DNA from: Turnera subulata
Taxonomy: Eukaryota > Streptophyta > Magnoliopsida > Malpighiales > Passifloraceae
Length of the DNA: 64,000 nucleotides
Direction: 5' to 3'
NCBI GenBank assembly: GCA_028386065.3
Contig: JAKUCV010001913.1
Span: 1-64,000, forward strand
The translations under genes and the position numbers were made by a program. A model generated the notes under the pieces. That model saw nothing but the letters and a program-made list of their open reading frames with translations, searched no databases and was not told where the DNA came from. Below, one piece after another: positions 47,501 through 58,329 of the stretch (position 1 is the stretch's first letter; every line of letters begins with the position of its first letter).

Positions 47501-47795
47501 CAAAACACACATAAGTGTGTGTTTTATGTTATAGCTCAGCCCAAAACTACGTAATTTTAGACTAAACTACACCATGCCTTGTGTTTCAGCACAAAATACA
47601 AATAAACTCCAAAAGAAATCCAATTACGGTTTAATTTCACCATTAAATAAATATTTCCAAAGAAAAGAAGAAGAAATTAATAATAATCTTCTTGACCAAA
47701 AATCCTGGAAATTCTTCGAGGGCAAAATTAGAAATAAAATTTAAAAATTCTTAAAATTCCATAGAAATTAATTACTGAAAATTCGGGGCGTTACA
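44559..47795 (-). mobile_element. Chromovirus-like solo LTR, subfamily 2 (TSD AGTGA)
   Basis: AGTGA flanks it at 44554-44558 and 47796-47800. On the minus strand it starts TGTAACGCCCCGAATTTTC and ends ACGAGCGTTTCA, 3237 bp. A minus-strand TATA box, TATATAAGTC, lies at 47387-47396. It is parallel to the LTRs at 11781-15431 and 16907-18198. No coding sequence. It lies inside the gag of the SIRE-like element. Confidence 0.88.
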
Positions 47796-47800
47796 AGTGA

Positions 47801-48583
47801 GTCTTTCTTTTGTTCATTTGATTTGGCACCTTGAAAACCCTTCCCTTACATTTGCCTTCTCTTTCGAAGAAATTTGACAAACTTTCTGGTGATTAGTGCC
47901 ATATCTGCATCATTGTACTCATCACTAGACTCTTGGTCTGCCTTAAGAGCCAAATCTTTCTTCTTTGGTTCTTTCGGTTCTAGTTTGGAACCATGAACTA
48001 TAAGCTCGCCAATGAGCTCATCATAGGTGAGAGTGTTCAGATTCTGAGCTTCTTCAATAGCTGTGACCTTTGGCTCCCACTCCTTAGGTAGAGATCTAAG
48101 GATCTTTGCCACTTTATCTCTATGAGTGACGGGTCTACCAAGTATAGCTAAACCATTGCAAAGAATGGTGAAGCGTGTATCCATTTCTTGTACAGTTTCT
48201 CTAGCAGCCATTTGAAAGAGCTCATAGTCTCTCATTAGACAATTGAGCCGAGACTCCTTTACTTGGTTAGTTCCTTTATGTGTGACACAAAGAAGCCTCT
48301 AGATTTCATAGGCTGTGCCACAAGAACTCACCCTTTGAAACTCACTTTCACTTACACCACATAGGAGTATATTTGTAGCTTGTGCATCAAGCTTAGCTCT
48401 CCTTAGCTCATCCTCAGACCAGAATTGCATGTCTCTTTGAGGTCTGGCATAAGGACTTTGAACAATATTCCACATCTCAAGATCTTTTCCTTCAAGGAAG
48501 ATCTTCATTCTAAACTTCCAATAGTCAAAGTTCACTCCATCAAAGTATGGAGCTTTGTTGACACTTGTACCTTCATAAGCCAT
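47801..48583 (-). pseudogene. Copia gag N-terminal part
   Basis: MAYEGTSVNKAPYFDGVNFDYWKFRMKIFLEG begins at 48583, in words PYFDG, FDYWKFRMK; the UBN2-type gag domain follows (YELFQMAARETVQEMDTRFTIL, LRSLPKEWEPKVTAIEEA, LTYDELIGELIVHG). A stop near 48299 and a frameshift near 47846 break it. The zinc knuckle lies beyond the inserted LTR at 44559. Confidence 0.88.
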
Positions 48584-48620
48584 GATCTTTTTCTCTGGAA
48601 ATTAATCCACTAGATTGAGA

Positions 48621-48639
48621 ACGCAGCTCCGCTACCAAT
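48621..48639 (-). promoter_or_regulatory. Primer binding site of the SIRE-like Copia element
   Basis: ATTGGTAGCGGAGCTGCG directly inside the 5' LTR. Its core TTGGTAGCGGAGC equals that of the chromovirus-like element at 16884-16906. Confidence 0.65.
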
Positions 48640-49696
48640 TATTGGCCCAGAAAAGGCTAAGAAGGGGGGGTTGAATTAGCTTTTTCCTCTTTTTCAGATT
48701 TTCTGTGATTTGGCTCGACACAGAAGCCAATTGTGAAACTTGAATGAAATGCGAAGATGAATGCAGGAAAGCAAAGAACACAGGCAATTTATAGTGGTTC
48801 CTCACTCAGGAGTACATCCACTACCTAAAGGTCCCCCCTTTAGGATTTCTAAACTATCCACTAATTGGCTTTTACAGGCGAGCCAAATAACCTATGGTAC
48901 ATAAGTTTTTGCGGGTTGAACTTGCTAAACCTAACCCAAAGCTGAACCTAGCTTTTCTACCTAATAAGATTATCCCTTATTTTTGTTGATTACAACCTTT
49001 CCCAAGGCAAAGCTTCAAGAGTGATTCACTCAAGAAGTTACACAAATTAAGCACAAGAATATCTCTCAATGTAAGCTCTTTTCTCAACTTAGAATCTCTT
49101 GAATAGCTAGGTTAATTTCCTGTGAGGCTTCAATCCTCTATTTATATATTCTAAGGATGGGGAGGAGTGTCTTCCAACGGCTAGATTGCTTCCAGGTGGC
49201 GCACAAGTTGACTTCTTTCTTTAATTAAGAACTGTCAACATTTGGGTGTTGGCTGAACCATAACTGGTAATTATTTGGGCAGAAATCGTTCTTCAATCTT
49301 CAAAAATTTTCTCCAAAAATGGAAATGAGGACCACCAGCTCTTTGATGGCATGAAAGAGGGCGTGAGGACCACTTTTCTGACCGTTAGTTGACTCTTGGA
49401 GGCCAAGTAAATCCGTTGTTGTAATTGCACAAAAGTCAGCTACTTTTCGGGACCACTTCTCCAACTGCCCAAACAGTGACGTTTTGGTTCGACGGAAAAG
49501 CCACACTGAAGCCAAATCTTCATGGTATTTGGTTTCTGCCAGAAACCAAATCTGCAAATGCTTAAAACACACAGGGGCTTTCCATTCTATTTTTTAATCA
49601 TCAAAATAATAATGTAGCCATTGAATAATCATCAGAAATACACCAAACAAGATTAGTCTTAATTAATTAAGTGCTTAACACATGTTTAGGCTAATA
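48640..49696 (-). repeat. 5' LTR of the SIRE-like Copia element
   Basis: 1057 bp, collinear with 28548-30088 minus its insert. Minus-strand TATAAATA at 49139-49146. The hairpin ATTTGGTTTCT-GCC-AGAAACCAAAT is at 49527-49551. Both + strand ends have decayed from TG/CA to TA/TA. Confidence 0.92.
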
Positions 49697-49701
49697 GAAC
49701 C

Positions 49702-50511
49702 AGCTTCGGTCCTCAACATAAGCATTGTATCCCTGCATCTTAGATTTCCAGAGCGTCAAAGAACACCCAAATTCGAGCTCTGTAGCTTCAGATACGCCTT
49801 CAACACCAAGACTGGGTCAAGCTGAAGGACTGCTGCGGGACTTTTGCAGAATAGTCGAATTGCAGAGAGCATAACTCGCCCAGTTCTGTTCCAAATCCCA
49901 CAAACTCAGTGCCATATGAAAGCTATAGATGTTAGGTAACATTTGGCTTTGGTTTCACGCAATTCCAGCCAGTGGTTTGACCAGAATCCTCATTTTAGTG
50001 GCTAGGGGTCAGTCTGCCCGAGAGCAGTACCCCTAGGAACACTTCTCTTATTTTTCTCTCTTTCTCTCTCTTTTCTCTCCAGCTCCTATCCAAGAATTTG
50101 GCAGAGATAAGAGTGAGGGAGAGGTGCTTGTTTCTCCTCTTAAGGCCTGCCCAAGTAGGTGAGTCATCAGCCCACTTGCCACGTCTTCCTCTTTAGGTGC
50201 CACATGCACCAAAATGCCACCTCATGCTTATCCATGGCCAATTGGCCCATGCCACACAAGCTGCTAGCTTGTACACCCAAAGCCACCAGCATCTTATTCC
50301 CAAGCCACTTGGCTCACTCTGATTGGTTGATTTGGCCAATCACGAGTTTATACATCATCGGGTCCATTTGTGCATCGGCGGACACCCCACTGCCCCCGTT
50401 GTGCACCATTTCGTGTCAACTCGAGACAACGAATATCTCCCTTGGGTAGTTGTGCCTCCAATTCACTAATTGCACTTAAGTAACACATTACCAACATAAT
50501 CCATCATTTAT
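49702..50511. other. Unassigned region, right of the Copia insertion
   Basis: Continuation of 26493-28547 before the Copia insertion. It has a CT-rich stretch (50030-50095) and no coding frame. Probably non-coding retroelement sequence; unproven. Confidence 0.4.
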
Positions 50512-52661
50512 TGACTAGTAGGGTAGTTCTCTACTATCATAGATTAATCCTACAAGCGCACAGTGTAGTTATAGTACTCTATCAAGGTCGTATCCACAGG
50601 GACTGGGATGAGTCTGTTACTCCTTACCTAAGACAAATTAGGCTTGAGACAATTAAACAAAAACGGATTATGGGGTGAGTGTCAATAGGAAATCGAATTA
50701 ACCAAGAGAATAAAAGTAATAGGAGTGTTGAAGTATGTGAGAATCAAGGTGTGGTGAAATCTTAGGCATCCAGGGACTCACATGTCTCGCCTTTATGCTC
50801 TAAATTGCTCAATAGAACCATCACAGGCTAGGCCTATGTGACGCCCTGTGTTTAATAAGATATCTTGAAGGGGCTCCCAACCTAAGGTACTACCAACGAC
50901 TTTCGATCTTATTGATAGTTCTCTAAGTTTTCGTCTACCCCCTGTCACTAGAATAGACGTCCACTTAGAGATGAAGTTTTGTGTTGGTCTCTCCCTATCT
51001 TCTTTCGAACGTTCTCTAAATTACCCACAGTCTCTCCCTATCTTCTTTCGAACGGCTAGGGAATGAAAGCTGATTATTGTTGGTCAAGCTCACTTGGCTT
51101 CTTCTTTCGGTCCTTCACCAAGCTGCTACTAGATTTAAGATAGACTGCTCAATAATCAATCAAGAATCAGATTAAAAGTGGTGTCATTTTCTTGACCATG
51201 CTGCAACAGGCTGAGACAGTGCTGAGTCCGTGACTGAGCCTGTGGCTGAGCCTGTCGAGAACACAAGGTCAATTACACAGACTGGTTCTTGCAGGCGCTC
51301 TAAACCTATACTGAACCCATTTGTTTTCACTCACAGGTTCCTCCCAAAGTTCTCACTCATCCTAATGCTTTTGCATCGGTCAAACTAAGGGGATTAAGAA
51401 TTGGTGTCAAGGCTAATTCCTCAATTAGTTCCTAATTTCTTTCAAAACTAAGAGCTAAGGGTTGGTTGTTGTTGTTCCAGCAACTGTGGTTTCTCCTTTC
51501 GGTCCTTCACCTAGCTACCTAAAATCATGTATGGGTTTGATCATGACTCAAACATGGAGCAAGTTTGCAACAACCAAACAAAAAAAAATCGGGTTAAAAA
51601 AACATAAGAAGAGCAATTTATTGCACTTAGAACAGAAATATGCTTCACCCCTTCAACCTAAGAGGGGTTGTTTAATTCATGCTCAGAATTACAAAAACAA
51701 AGGGGGTAAAGGATAGCAAGATGTTTGGAACAATTGTGAGGTTAGGGATAACACGATTTCTGCCCAGAAAAGGGTGTAGAATCTTGTTTCTCCTTGAACC
51801 CTTTGTTCCAGAACTTCTGCAAGTTTATGGGTGTTTTGATCGATGGGTTATTCGATGCACGTTCTTCCTTTCTCCTTCTCTTTTATGGTGCAGATTTCTC
51901 TCTTCTCTTCTCTCCCACGTGCTGGAAGGTATGGCAGTTGGGAAAGTTGAGCTTCAGTTGCCCATCTTGCTCCTCGAGGTAAGGCAGTTTGGGAGGTGTG
52001 CCGAATGGGTGAAATCTGCAAATCTACAGATTTTTAGAAGACTTAGGGGGAGGATAATGGTTCTTTAATTGTTAAATTCTTTGGGTGTGATGATTATCCC
52101 CTCTTTCCCATGCTAAAAGTCTTCTGAGTCGCTCAGGTCATGATTGTAGAGTTGAAAGTTCTGTAAGTGGTGAAGCTCTGCAAGTGGTAGAGTTTAATAT
52201 TCTTATTTTTGCGTTCTGGTCATCTGCAGATTCCACAGGCTGATCCTGTGCTGGGCCTGTGCCTGAGGCTGTATGCAATTTCATCCCATTTTTATGTACA
52301 ATTGATTTCAGCTCTTTTTGAGATTGATGGAGTGGCGTGATGGCTTCGTGGATCAAGGCAAATGTGGTGAAATCCAGTGGATAACTTGTGATTGGAGGGG
52401 GATTCGTGGCCTTTTACTGATTCTGCAGAGAACAACAGGCTGTCAAACAGGCTCATGCTGTGTCAGAGGCTGTTTCATTGAATTCTCCAATAAAATCTCC
52501 AAAATTCTTTAAAATGTACCTGGAATCACTAATCATACAGTAAGGGATGGGATTTAAGAGAATATGATAAAATAATGCAAAGTGAGGCATATAGTCATGA
52601 TAAATCGAGAGAAAGTATATCTAAAATCATGCCTAAAACTATGCATATTTCATGTGCATCA
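50512..52661 (-). repeat. 3' LTR of the Athila-like element
   Basis: On the minus strand it starts TGATGCACATG at 52661, next to the PPT, and ends CTACTAGTCA at 50512. Near its end it has CCCTGTGGATACGACCTTG and CTACACTGTGCGCTTG, words also found (as CCCTGTGAGACGACCTTGG) near the end of the LTRs at 36095 and 41929. The left boundary is less certain because its duplication cannot be checked. Confidence 0.75.
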
Positions 52662-52700
52662 AAATACCCCAAACTGAAGAATTTGCTTGTCCTCAAGCAA
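52662..52700 (-). promoter_or_regulatory. Terminal hairpin plus PPT
   Basis: On the minus strand: TTGCTTG-AGGA-CAAGCAA (52700-52683), six bases, then CAGTTTGGGGTATTT directly at the LTR. It is the same module as 40453-40489. Confidence 0.85.
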
Positions 52701-54037
52701 TCAGAAGAGAAAAGAAGGCATGATTTCGAAAGGAAGTGAAACAACTCCATTGCATCAGATTTTCGCTAGGTTTCTCCCTTGTAGTGTCCCAATTTAGGCA
52801 TCCTCTTATTCTTCCTTAAAATCTTCATAGACTCTAATCAAATTCCTTGTCATTAGTTTGATCATAAAAATCACAAGAATAATTTTGCAACTGGCCTCCA
52901 TTCCTTCTGTCATTCGAAGAATTCAGTTAAAGGTTGAAATGTGGAAAACAATACCTCATATGCAGACCTATTACCTCTTGTCTCCGCTAATGTGCATAAG
53001 TTATCAAGCTAGGATCACTAGGACTTATTCGTGTTGTACTGAGGCTGGGTGAGGGTTGTCAAAGAAGGATGGATGGTTTTTGCAAGGGTCAATGGCTTGT
53101 GAACTCGATTTCTTTTGTTTTTGTTTATGAACAGCATGAGACAGTGTAGAGGCTATTTGACCTTGTATTTCCTGCGGTATCATGCTGTTCAGTAACTGCA
53201 TCCCGATACTTCAGCCATTCTTGATGTAACCACTGATTCCAACAGATGGATTGGATTTGTGTTCCTTGGTGGAGTATGATTTCCAGATGTTGCCCTTGTC
53301 CTTCCTCCCTTTCTTTATTTTTGTTTTTCCTTTCTTCTTTTTTTTTTCTTCTTCCCATATTTTTTCCATTTTCTTTTTCTTTTTCAAGGGGAGGATGGAG
53401 TTCGTGCATCTGGTGGCGTTTTGATTTTTGCACTGGCTGAGTATGGGTCATCTCCTTTTCCTATTCTTGATCAAATCTTGCTTACAGGCTCATCGACAGG
53501 GTGCGGCTGTTTGAAGAAGTTTGGTGCCCTTAGACACTGATGGCCCCTGCTTATGGCTGCAAATGGTTGAGGGTGGACTGTGCAGGGTAATTGAATGAAA
53601 TGGGGGCCATCTTGATTGGCTCAAATGGGGTTGCAAGGGTTTGAGTGAGGTGTGGGTTGGTGTAGTCTGTTTGATGTGCCAAAGATGGCCTAGATCCTCT
53701 CCTTGCTTGTAGACTTTGCTTAAATTTTGCCTTGACAGAAGTAAATGGTCTGTTCTAAGGTAAACAGGTTGAGCCTCTTTGTTTAGAAAAAAATTCCTTA
53801 ACATGGTCCTTCTCTTGACAGAGTTCATGGAATGCAGTTGCTTGATTATTCCTGTTTTGTTTTGGAAGAAAAATAAGACAAGTCATAAGATTATGGTCTT
53901 GAGCAGAATTTAAATGGAACAAGAGAGAGTACATAAATATAAAGACAGGCTCACATTGGGAGAAACAAAGTGAAAATAGATGAAAATCGAAATTGCATTA
54001 CATGAACACTAGAAAGTACATAGCATAATTGCACCCT
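52701..54037 (-). other. Non-coding region between the two PPTs
   Basis: No convincing gene. T-rich near 53335; frames such as 53125-53451 and 53490-53828 (minus) have no recognisable motif. Confidence 0.5.
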
Positions 54038-54077
54038 AAAATACCCCAAACTGAAAAACTTGCAGTGTCCTCACTGC
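54038..54077 (-). promoter_or_regulatory. Internal hairpin plus PPT-like tract
   Basis: On the minus strand: GCAGTG-AGGA-CACTGC (54077-54062), then after eight bases CAGTTTGGGGTATTTT. A further PPT-like copy lies at 54184-54203, there with only a weak ACTA-CACA-TAGT hairpin. Confidence 0.75.
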
Positions 54078-54264
54078 AGAAACAAAACAAAAATAGGGTG
54101 CAATAACTACAAGGTCACATAAATAAAAGAAACACTCTGCCGAAAACAAAAGAGATAAGGTCTAGGCTGAGTTATATGGACACAAAAATACCCCAAACTG
54201 AAAGTCTAACTATGTGTAGTGGGGTTCGTCTAGACTAAATCCGTGCTACAGGATCGGGGGAAAG

Positions 54265-56408
54265 TTAGTTTCTGGGCCTCTTCTTCCCGGATGGTGGTTG
54301 AGGTGGTGCTGGCGGTGCCCTGGTCAGTGCCCGTGCCATGTTGAGGAGGTTGGTGAGGGTTTCAGTCAATTGGACTTGCTGGCTCGTGTATTGGTTATGG
54401 AATTCTCGCATGACACGGGCCTGTGTCTCCCCATTCCTCCTCAGTTCTGTGATGCCCCGAGTGATGCTAGTGCGCATTTCCCCCATTGAGCCTGTGAGGC
54501 GGATCTCTTGGGTAAAAATGCTCTCCTGGAGGCGCTACTGACGTTCCCCTTGAGCATTGAGGGTCTCTTGTAGGCGATTTTGGTTTTGGAGGATTGGAAT
54601 GATCTGTTGACCAATTCAATCCTGCATTTGCTCCAGGATATCTAGCAATTGGTCTCGGGTAACAGCCTAGGCCTGTGCTTGAGGCGGTGGGGCTGCTGGA
54701 GGGGCTGTCTTTGGCTGCTGTTGGTCCGTATTATTTTGGGGCTGTCCCTAAGGCGGTGCCTCGCCCTGTGCCATGTCTACTCCTATAGCCTGTTCCTCAG
54801 GTTGTTCCTCTGCTGCTTCTTCCTCAGCCTGTTCCTCAGGCTGTGGTGCGGGAAGGTTGAGGCGGTTGAGAATGGTGCTGCCGATCCAAGCCGTTCCTTC
54901 AACTTCCTGGAATTGTTTGAGGGGGATGCCAAAGTGTCGTGCCAGTGTTGTGATTATCCCTGCGCCTGGAAGGTACTGGGCTTGCCGTTGTGTATAGAGG
55001 CAGCAGAGAATGAAGCTTCCTGTGTTGAGGGGCTGTCTGTGAACCATGCAGTATAGAATGAAAATTTCCTCGGTTTGCACTGTCAGGAGACTCCAGTTCC
55101 GGTCGTAAATATTATGCGCCAGGAAGTGCTGAATGACTCTAAGGCTACGACGGTGGAAAGATGTGGCACTGCTGAAGGAGGAGTTGTAGCCCGGGGTGAT
55201 GGTATTCTCCCTCTAGAACGTTTCGGTGTCAAAGTTGCCAGGCCTCTCCTGGTGTCCTTCGTTTGGCAGTCCAAAAATTGCGTTGAACTGGGTGACCGTG
55301 AGGACCCTGTTCTCGTTGCCCAACCTGAAGCGGGCGAGTCCATCGTGGCGCGGTGTGGGTGGCTGATAGGAGAGTGAAGAGAAGAACTCACGGGCGAGGT
55401 CCTCGTAAGTTTCCTCTCCCAATGTGGCAAAGTTCAACCACCCAATGGGTCCAAGCAACTGCCTGGTGCTGTTGCGAAGGCCGATGTGGCGGAGGGCGTT
55501 CATGTCGAGCCATTTGCTAACAAGCACAACCTGAAATCGTGCTCGTATCCGCGCCCTCCTATGGTCGGCACTTACTGTCGGGAAAACGAAGGGTTGGATG
55601 TCGACCTCTTGTCCGGCCTGTTCATCTTCTTGTTGCTCTGCTTCGTCCTCCTTACCTTCCCTTTGTTCCTTTTTTTCCTTTACTGCCTTAGGGGTGGGGT
55701 CCGGGGTTCCCGAGGGCGATCCTGGTTGCATTTGGATCGTCCCTCGTGTGTTGGTGTGAGGGCGGGCATTGAGGGGCTGGCCGTGGCGGCAGTTTTGTAT
55801 TTGGAGGTGGTGGAGCAGGTGCGTTGGCGTTTTGTCGGGCGGGTGGGGGTTGTGGTGAGGTGAGGGGTAAGGGTGAGGGCGGCGGTGGATGATTCTGGGG
55901 TTGGGTCCACCGTCATGTCGATGATTTCGGATTCGGGGACGGCGGTGCGCTTTTTGGGGCGCACTTCAGTGGTGGTGGTGGTTTCAATTTCTAGAGGGGG
56001 GGCTAGGTTTAGGTCAATCCCGCCGCCAGGGATTGTGAGTTGGGTACGAGGGCGGCGGGTGTAATGGGTGAGTGGGGTGGTTTGTGTGTTGGATGGTGTG
56101 GTTTGAGAGGAGTCGGGTATGGTGGCTGTGGGTTCTGTTATTGGTGTAGGGAGTGCGAGAAGGGGTGGGGGTTGCGCGTTTTATGGTGGGTAAAGGCGAG
56201 CGAACTCGCTGATGAGGAATTGGAGGGGAGGTAGGTCTGGGTGTAGTTGCAGTGGTGGGGGATTTGGCAGGTTGCGTCGAATGGATTGGAAGAGGAGGCG
56301 GTTGATGGTGTAGGTTCCAGTGGGGTTAAGGGGTGGGAGATTAGGTTGAGGTCGGGTGGGGGAAGAAGGAGGGGTTATAGATGGTGTGTTTTTGTTGCCG
56401 CCGGCCAT
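54265..56408 (-). pseudogene. Env-like ORF of the Athila element, frameshifted
   Basis: Pieces: 56408-56181 (MAGGNKNTP start), 55964-55680, 55731-55213, 55430-55083, 55080-54748, 54486-54265. The N-terminal part is Pro/Thr-rich with a basic patch (TKRQRTC). An acidic Glu/Lys stretch follows (about 55680-55600). The best conserved part is ARFQVVLVSKWLDMNALRHIGL, LGPIGWLNFATLGEETYEDLAREFFSSL, FRLGNENRVLTVTQFNAIFGLP, which resembles the 'Athila ORF-1' family (from memory). The C-terminal end is Pro/Lys-rich. No signal peptide or membrane anchor is recognisable. At least four frame changes are needed to read it through. Confidence 0.75.
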
Positions 56409-57234
56409 AATGGTGAAGGGAGCAATTTTAGTGTTTTAGGGTTTGCAGCATTGGGTAGGAGAGAGGAAGAAGATGAAGTGAAGTGAAGGCAGGGGTTTTC
56501 TTTTTAAAGCCGATGAACAAGTGCAACAATTGGTGAAGCAGTGGATAAACAAAGGGTTATGTCTGCTCAGTAATGATTGTTGCCTCCCATTCATATATGT
56601 GTGTGCCCTCTTTTTCAGAATTTGGATTGTGTCTATTCGCATGAATGACACGTGGGTAAGGGGGTATAATTGTGTTGGGCAGATTTTTTTAGCGTGTGAG
56701 ACAAATTTTTCCTGTTTCTTTTTTTGCACTGGGAACTGTAGCCGAAATAGGCTGAGCCTGTTTATGACTACAGGGGGCACAGGCTGTGCCTTGGTATTGA
56801 CATTGTTTATAAGGAAAAATTTGTTTCCTAAATTTAGCAAGACTCTAACCCTAGCATTTTGTTCGAGGTTCCCTATCAGTAATGATTCCCTAAGTGCGAG
56901 AAATCGTCAAAATAAATTGTTAGATTAGTGTGGAAGTTCGGCACAGGCTCAGCCTGTGATGAGGCTGTGGTGAGCCTGTGTAGGGTCAAAATACTCTTTT
57001 TGCAAAAGTTATTAAAGCTAGTTATTGAAAGAGGTAATAGGGGAACTTCCCTGGCGATTTTCTGACTTGATGATTCCTTTCCTCAAATTTGCAGCACCTA
57101 ATAAAAACAAAAGAAAGCACATAAAACAGAACGAAAGAAAGAAAAATAAAGAAAGTTTTGAAAATTACCACACTTGGGGATTGCCCAAGTGGTGCTTCTT
57201 TTACGTCTTTTTAGCTGGACACCTCCTCATTATG
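56409..57234 (-). other. Spacer between integrase and env-like ORF, with palindromes
   Basis: No coding sequence. Palindromes: CACAGGCT-C-AGCCTGTG (56942-56958), GGCACAG-G-CTGTGCC (56776-56790) and an imperfect AGGCT-G-AGCCT (56749-56759). Confidence 0.6.
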
Positions 57235-58329
57235 CTAGTTGGGAGGTGGATCATGGAGCAATTGAGTCTCCTGATATTCAATGGCTCTCGTGTGATACAG
57301 CTTCAGCCTGTGTCTATTTACCTTGAACGGATGTGTCTGCTCATTGTAGATCTCTACTGCTCTATGTGGGTAACAGTGTGACACAGTGAAAGGTCCAGAC
57401 CTTCTTGATCGAAGCTTTCCAGGGAATAGCTTCAGGCGAGAGTTGCAAAGAAAAACTTGGTCACCTTCCTTGAATTGCTTGGGCTGGATCCTGCTGTCAT
57501 GCCACTTCTTTGTCTTTTCCTTGTATAGCTTGGCATTCTCATATGCTTCAAGCCTTAGCTCGTCTAGTTCATTGAGCTGCAATAGCCTCTGCTCCCCTAC
57601 GGCCTGTGTATCAAAGTTTAGAGCCTTAATGGCCCAATACGCCTTGTGCTCGAGTTCCACAGGCAGGTGGCAAGCTTTTTCAAAGACTAGGTGATATAGT
57701 GTGGTGCCTATAGGAGCCTTATAGGCTGTGCGGTATGCCCAAAGAGCATCAACAAGTTTCATTGCCCAATCCTTGCGTGATGGTCCCACTGTCTTCTCCA
57801 AGATTTGCATGATCTCCCTATTTGTCACCTCGACTTGGCCACTTGCCTGGGGATGGCAGGGAGTGGCCACTTTGTGTCTGATTCTATATTTCCTCAAGAG
57901 GGCTTTAAACTGCCTATTGCAAAAATGGGTACCACCATCACTGATTATGGCTCTGGGTGTGCCAAATCGAGTGAAGATGTTTTTCTTCAAGAACCGTGTC
58001 ACTACCCTGGCATCATTCGTTGGGGAGGCAACAGCCTCAACCCATTTGGAAACATGATCCACAACCACCAAGATGTAGTTGTTCCTATATGAACTTGGGA
58101 ATGGTCCAATGAAGTCAATCCCCCAAACGTCAAACAGCTCTACCTCTAGTATGTCCTGCTGTGGCATTTCTTGCCTCTTGAGAGGTTCCCTGTTTGTTGG
58201 CATTCCTTGCAAGCTATCACCCAATTGCGCGCATCCTTGAACAAAGTAGGCCAATATAGGCCAGCTTGTAAGACTTTTGAGGCTGTCCTGGTTGCACCAT
58301 GGTGTCCTCCGTACTGTGCATTGTGGCAA
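57235..58329 (-). pseudogene. Gypsy integrase core and C-terminal part
   Basis: Core: [13 protein letters not shown] (Asp), [11 protein letters not shown] (Asp), [10 protein letters not shown] (Glu), so DDE is intact. [21 protein letters not shown] and [15 protein letters not shown] follow, then a C-terminal domain with [23 protein letters not shown]. Ends with PPPN at 57235. A frameshift near 58150-58250 separates it from the zinc-binding part. Confidence 0.9.

Larger units (their letters stand above)
28548..49696 (-). mobile_element. SIRE-like Copia retrotransposon with a third ORF, nested (TSD GAACC)
   Basis: GAACC flanks it at 28543-28547 and 49697-49701. On the minus strand the order is 5' LTR (49696-48640), PBS, gag, protease, integrase, RT, RNase H (to 34015), third ORF (33477-30868), PPT (about 30115-30089) and 3' LTR (30088-28548). 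This is Copia order, with integrase before RT. The TTTGTCATCAT plus purine-run PPT and the extra 3' ORF indicate the SIRE lineage. Inserted in it are 29146-29637, 35330-41929 and 44559-47795; without these and their duplications it would be about 10.8 kb. Several stops and frameshifts show it is inactive. Outer LTR ends are decayed (TG to TA at 48640, CA to TA at 49696). Confidence 0.92.

Noticed and set aside
26822..50495. Possible LTR starting TGTAATGCCC and ending near ACCAACA
   Set aside because: No 5-bp duplication and no convincing partner end; kept only as an unassigned region.
53125..53828. Minus-strand ORFs between the Athila PPTs
   Set aside because: No domain, composition biased, in a region that is non-coding in the other Athila element.
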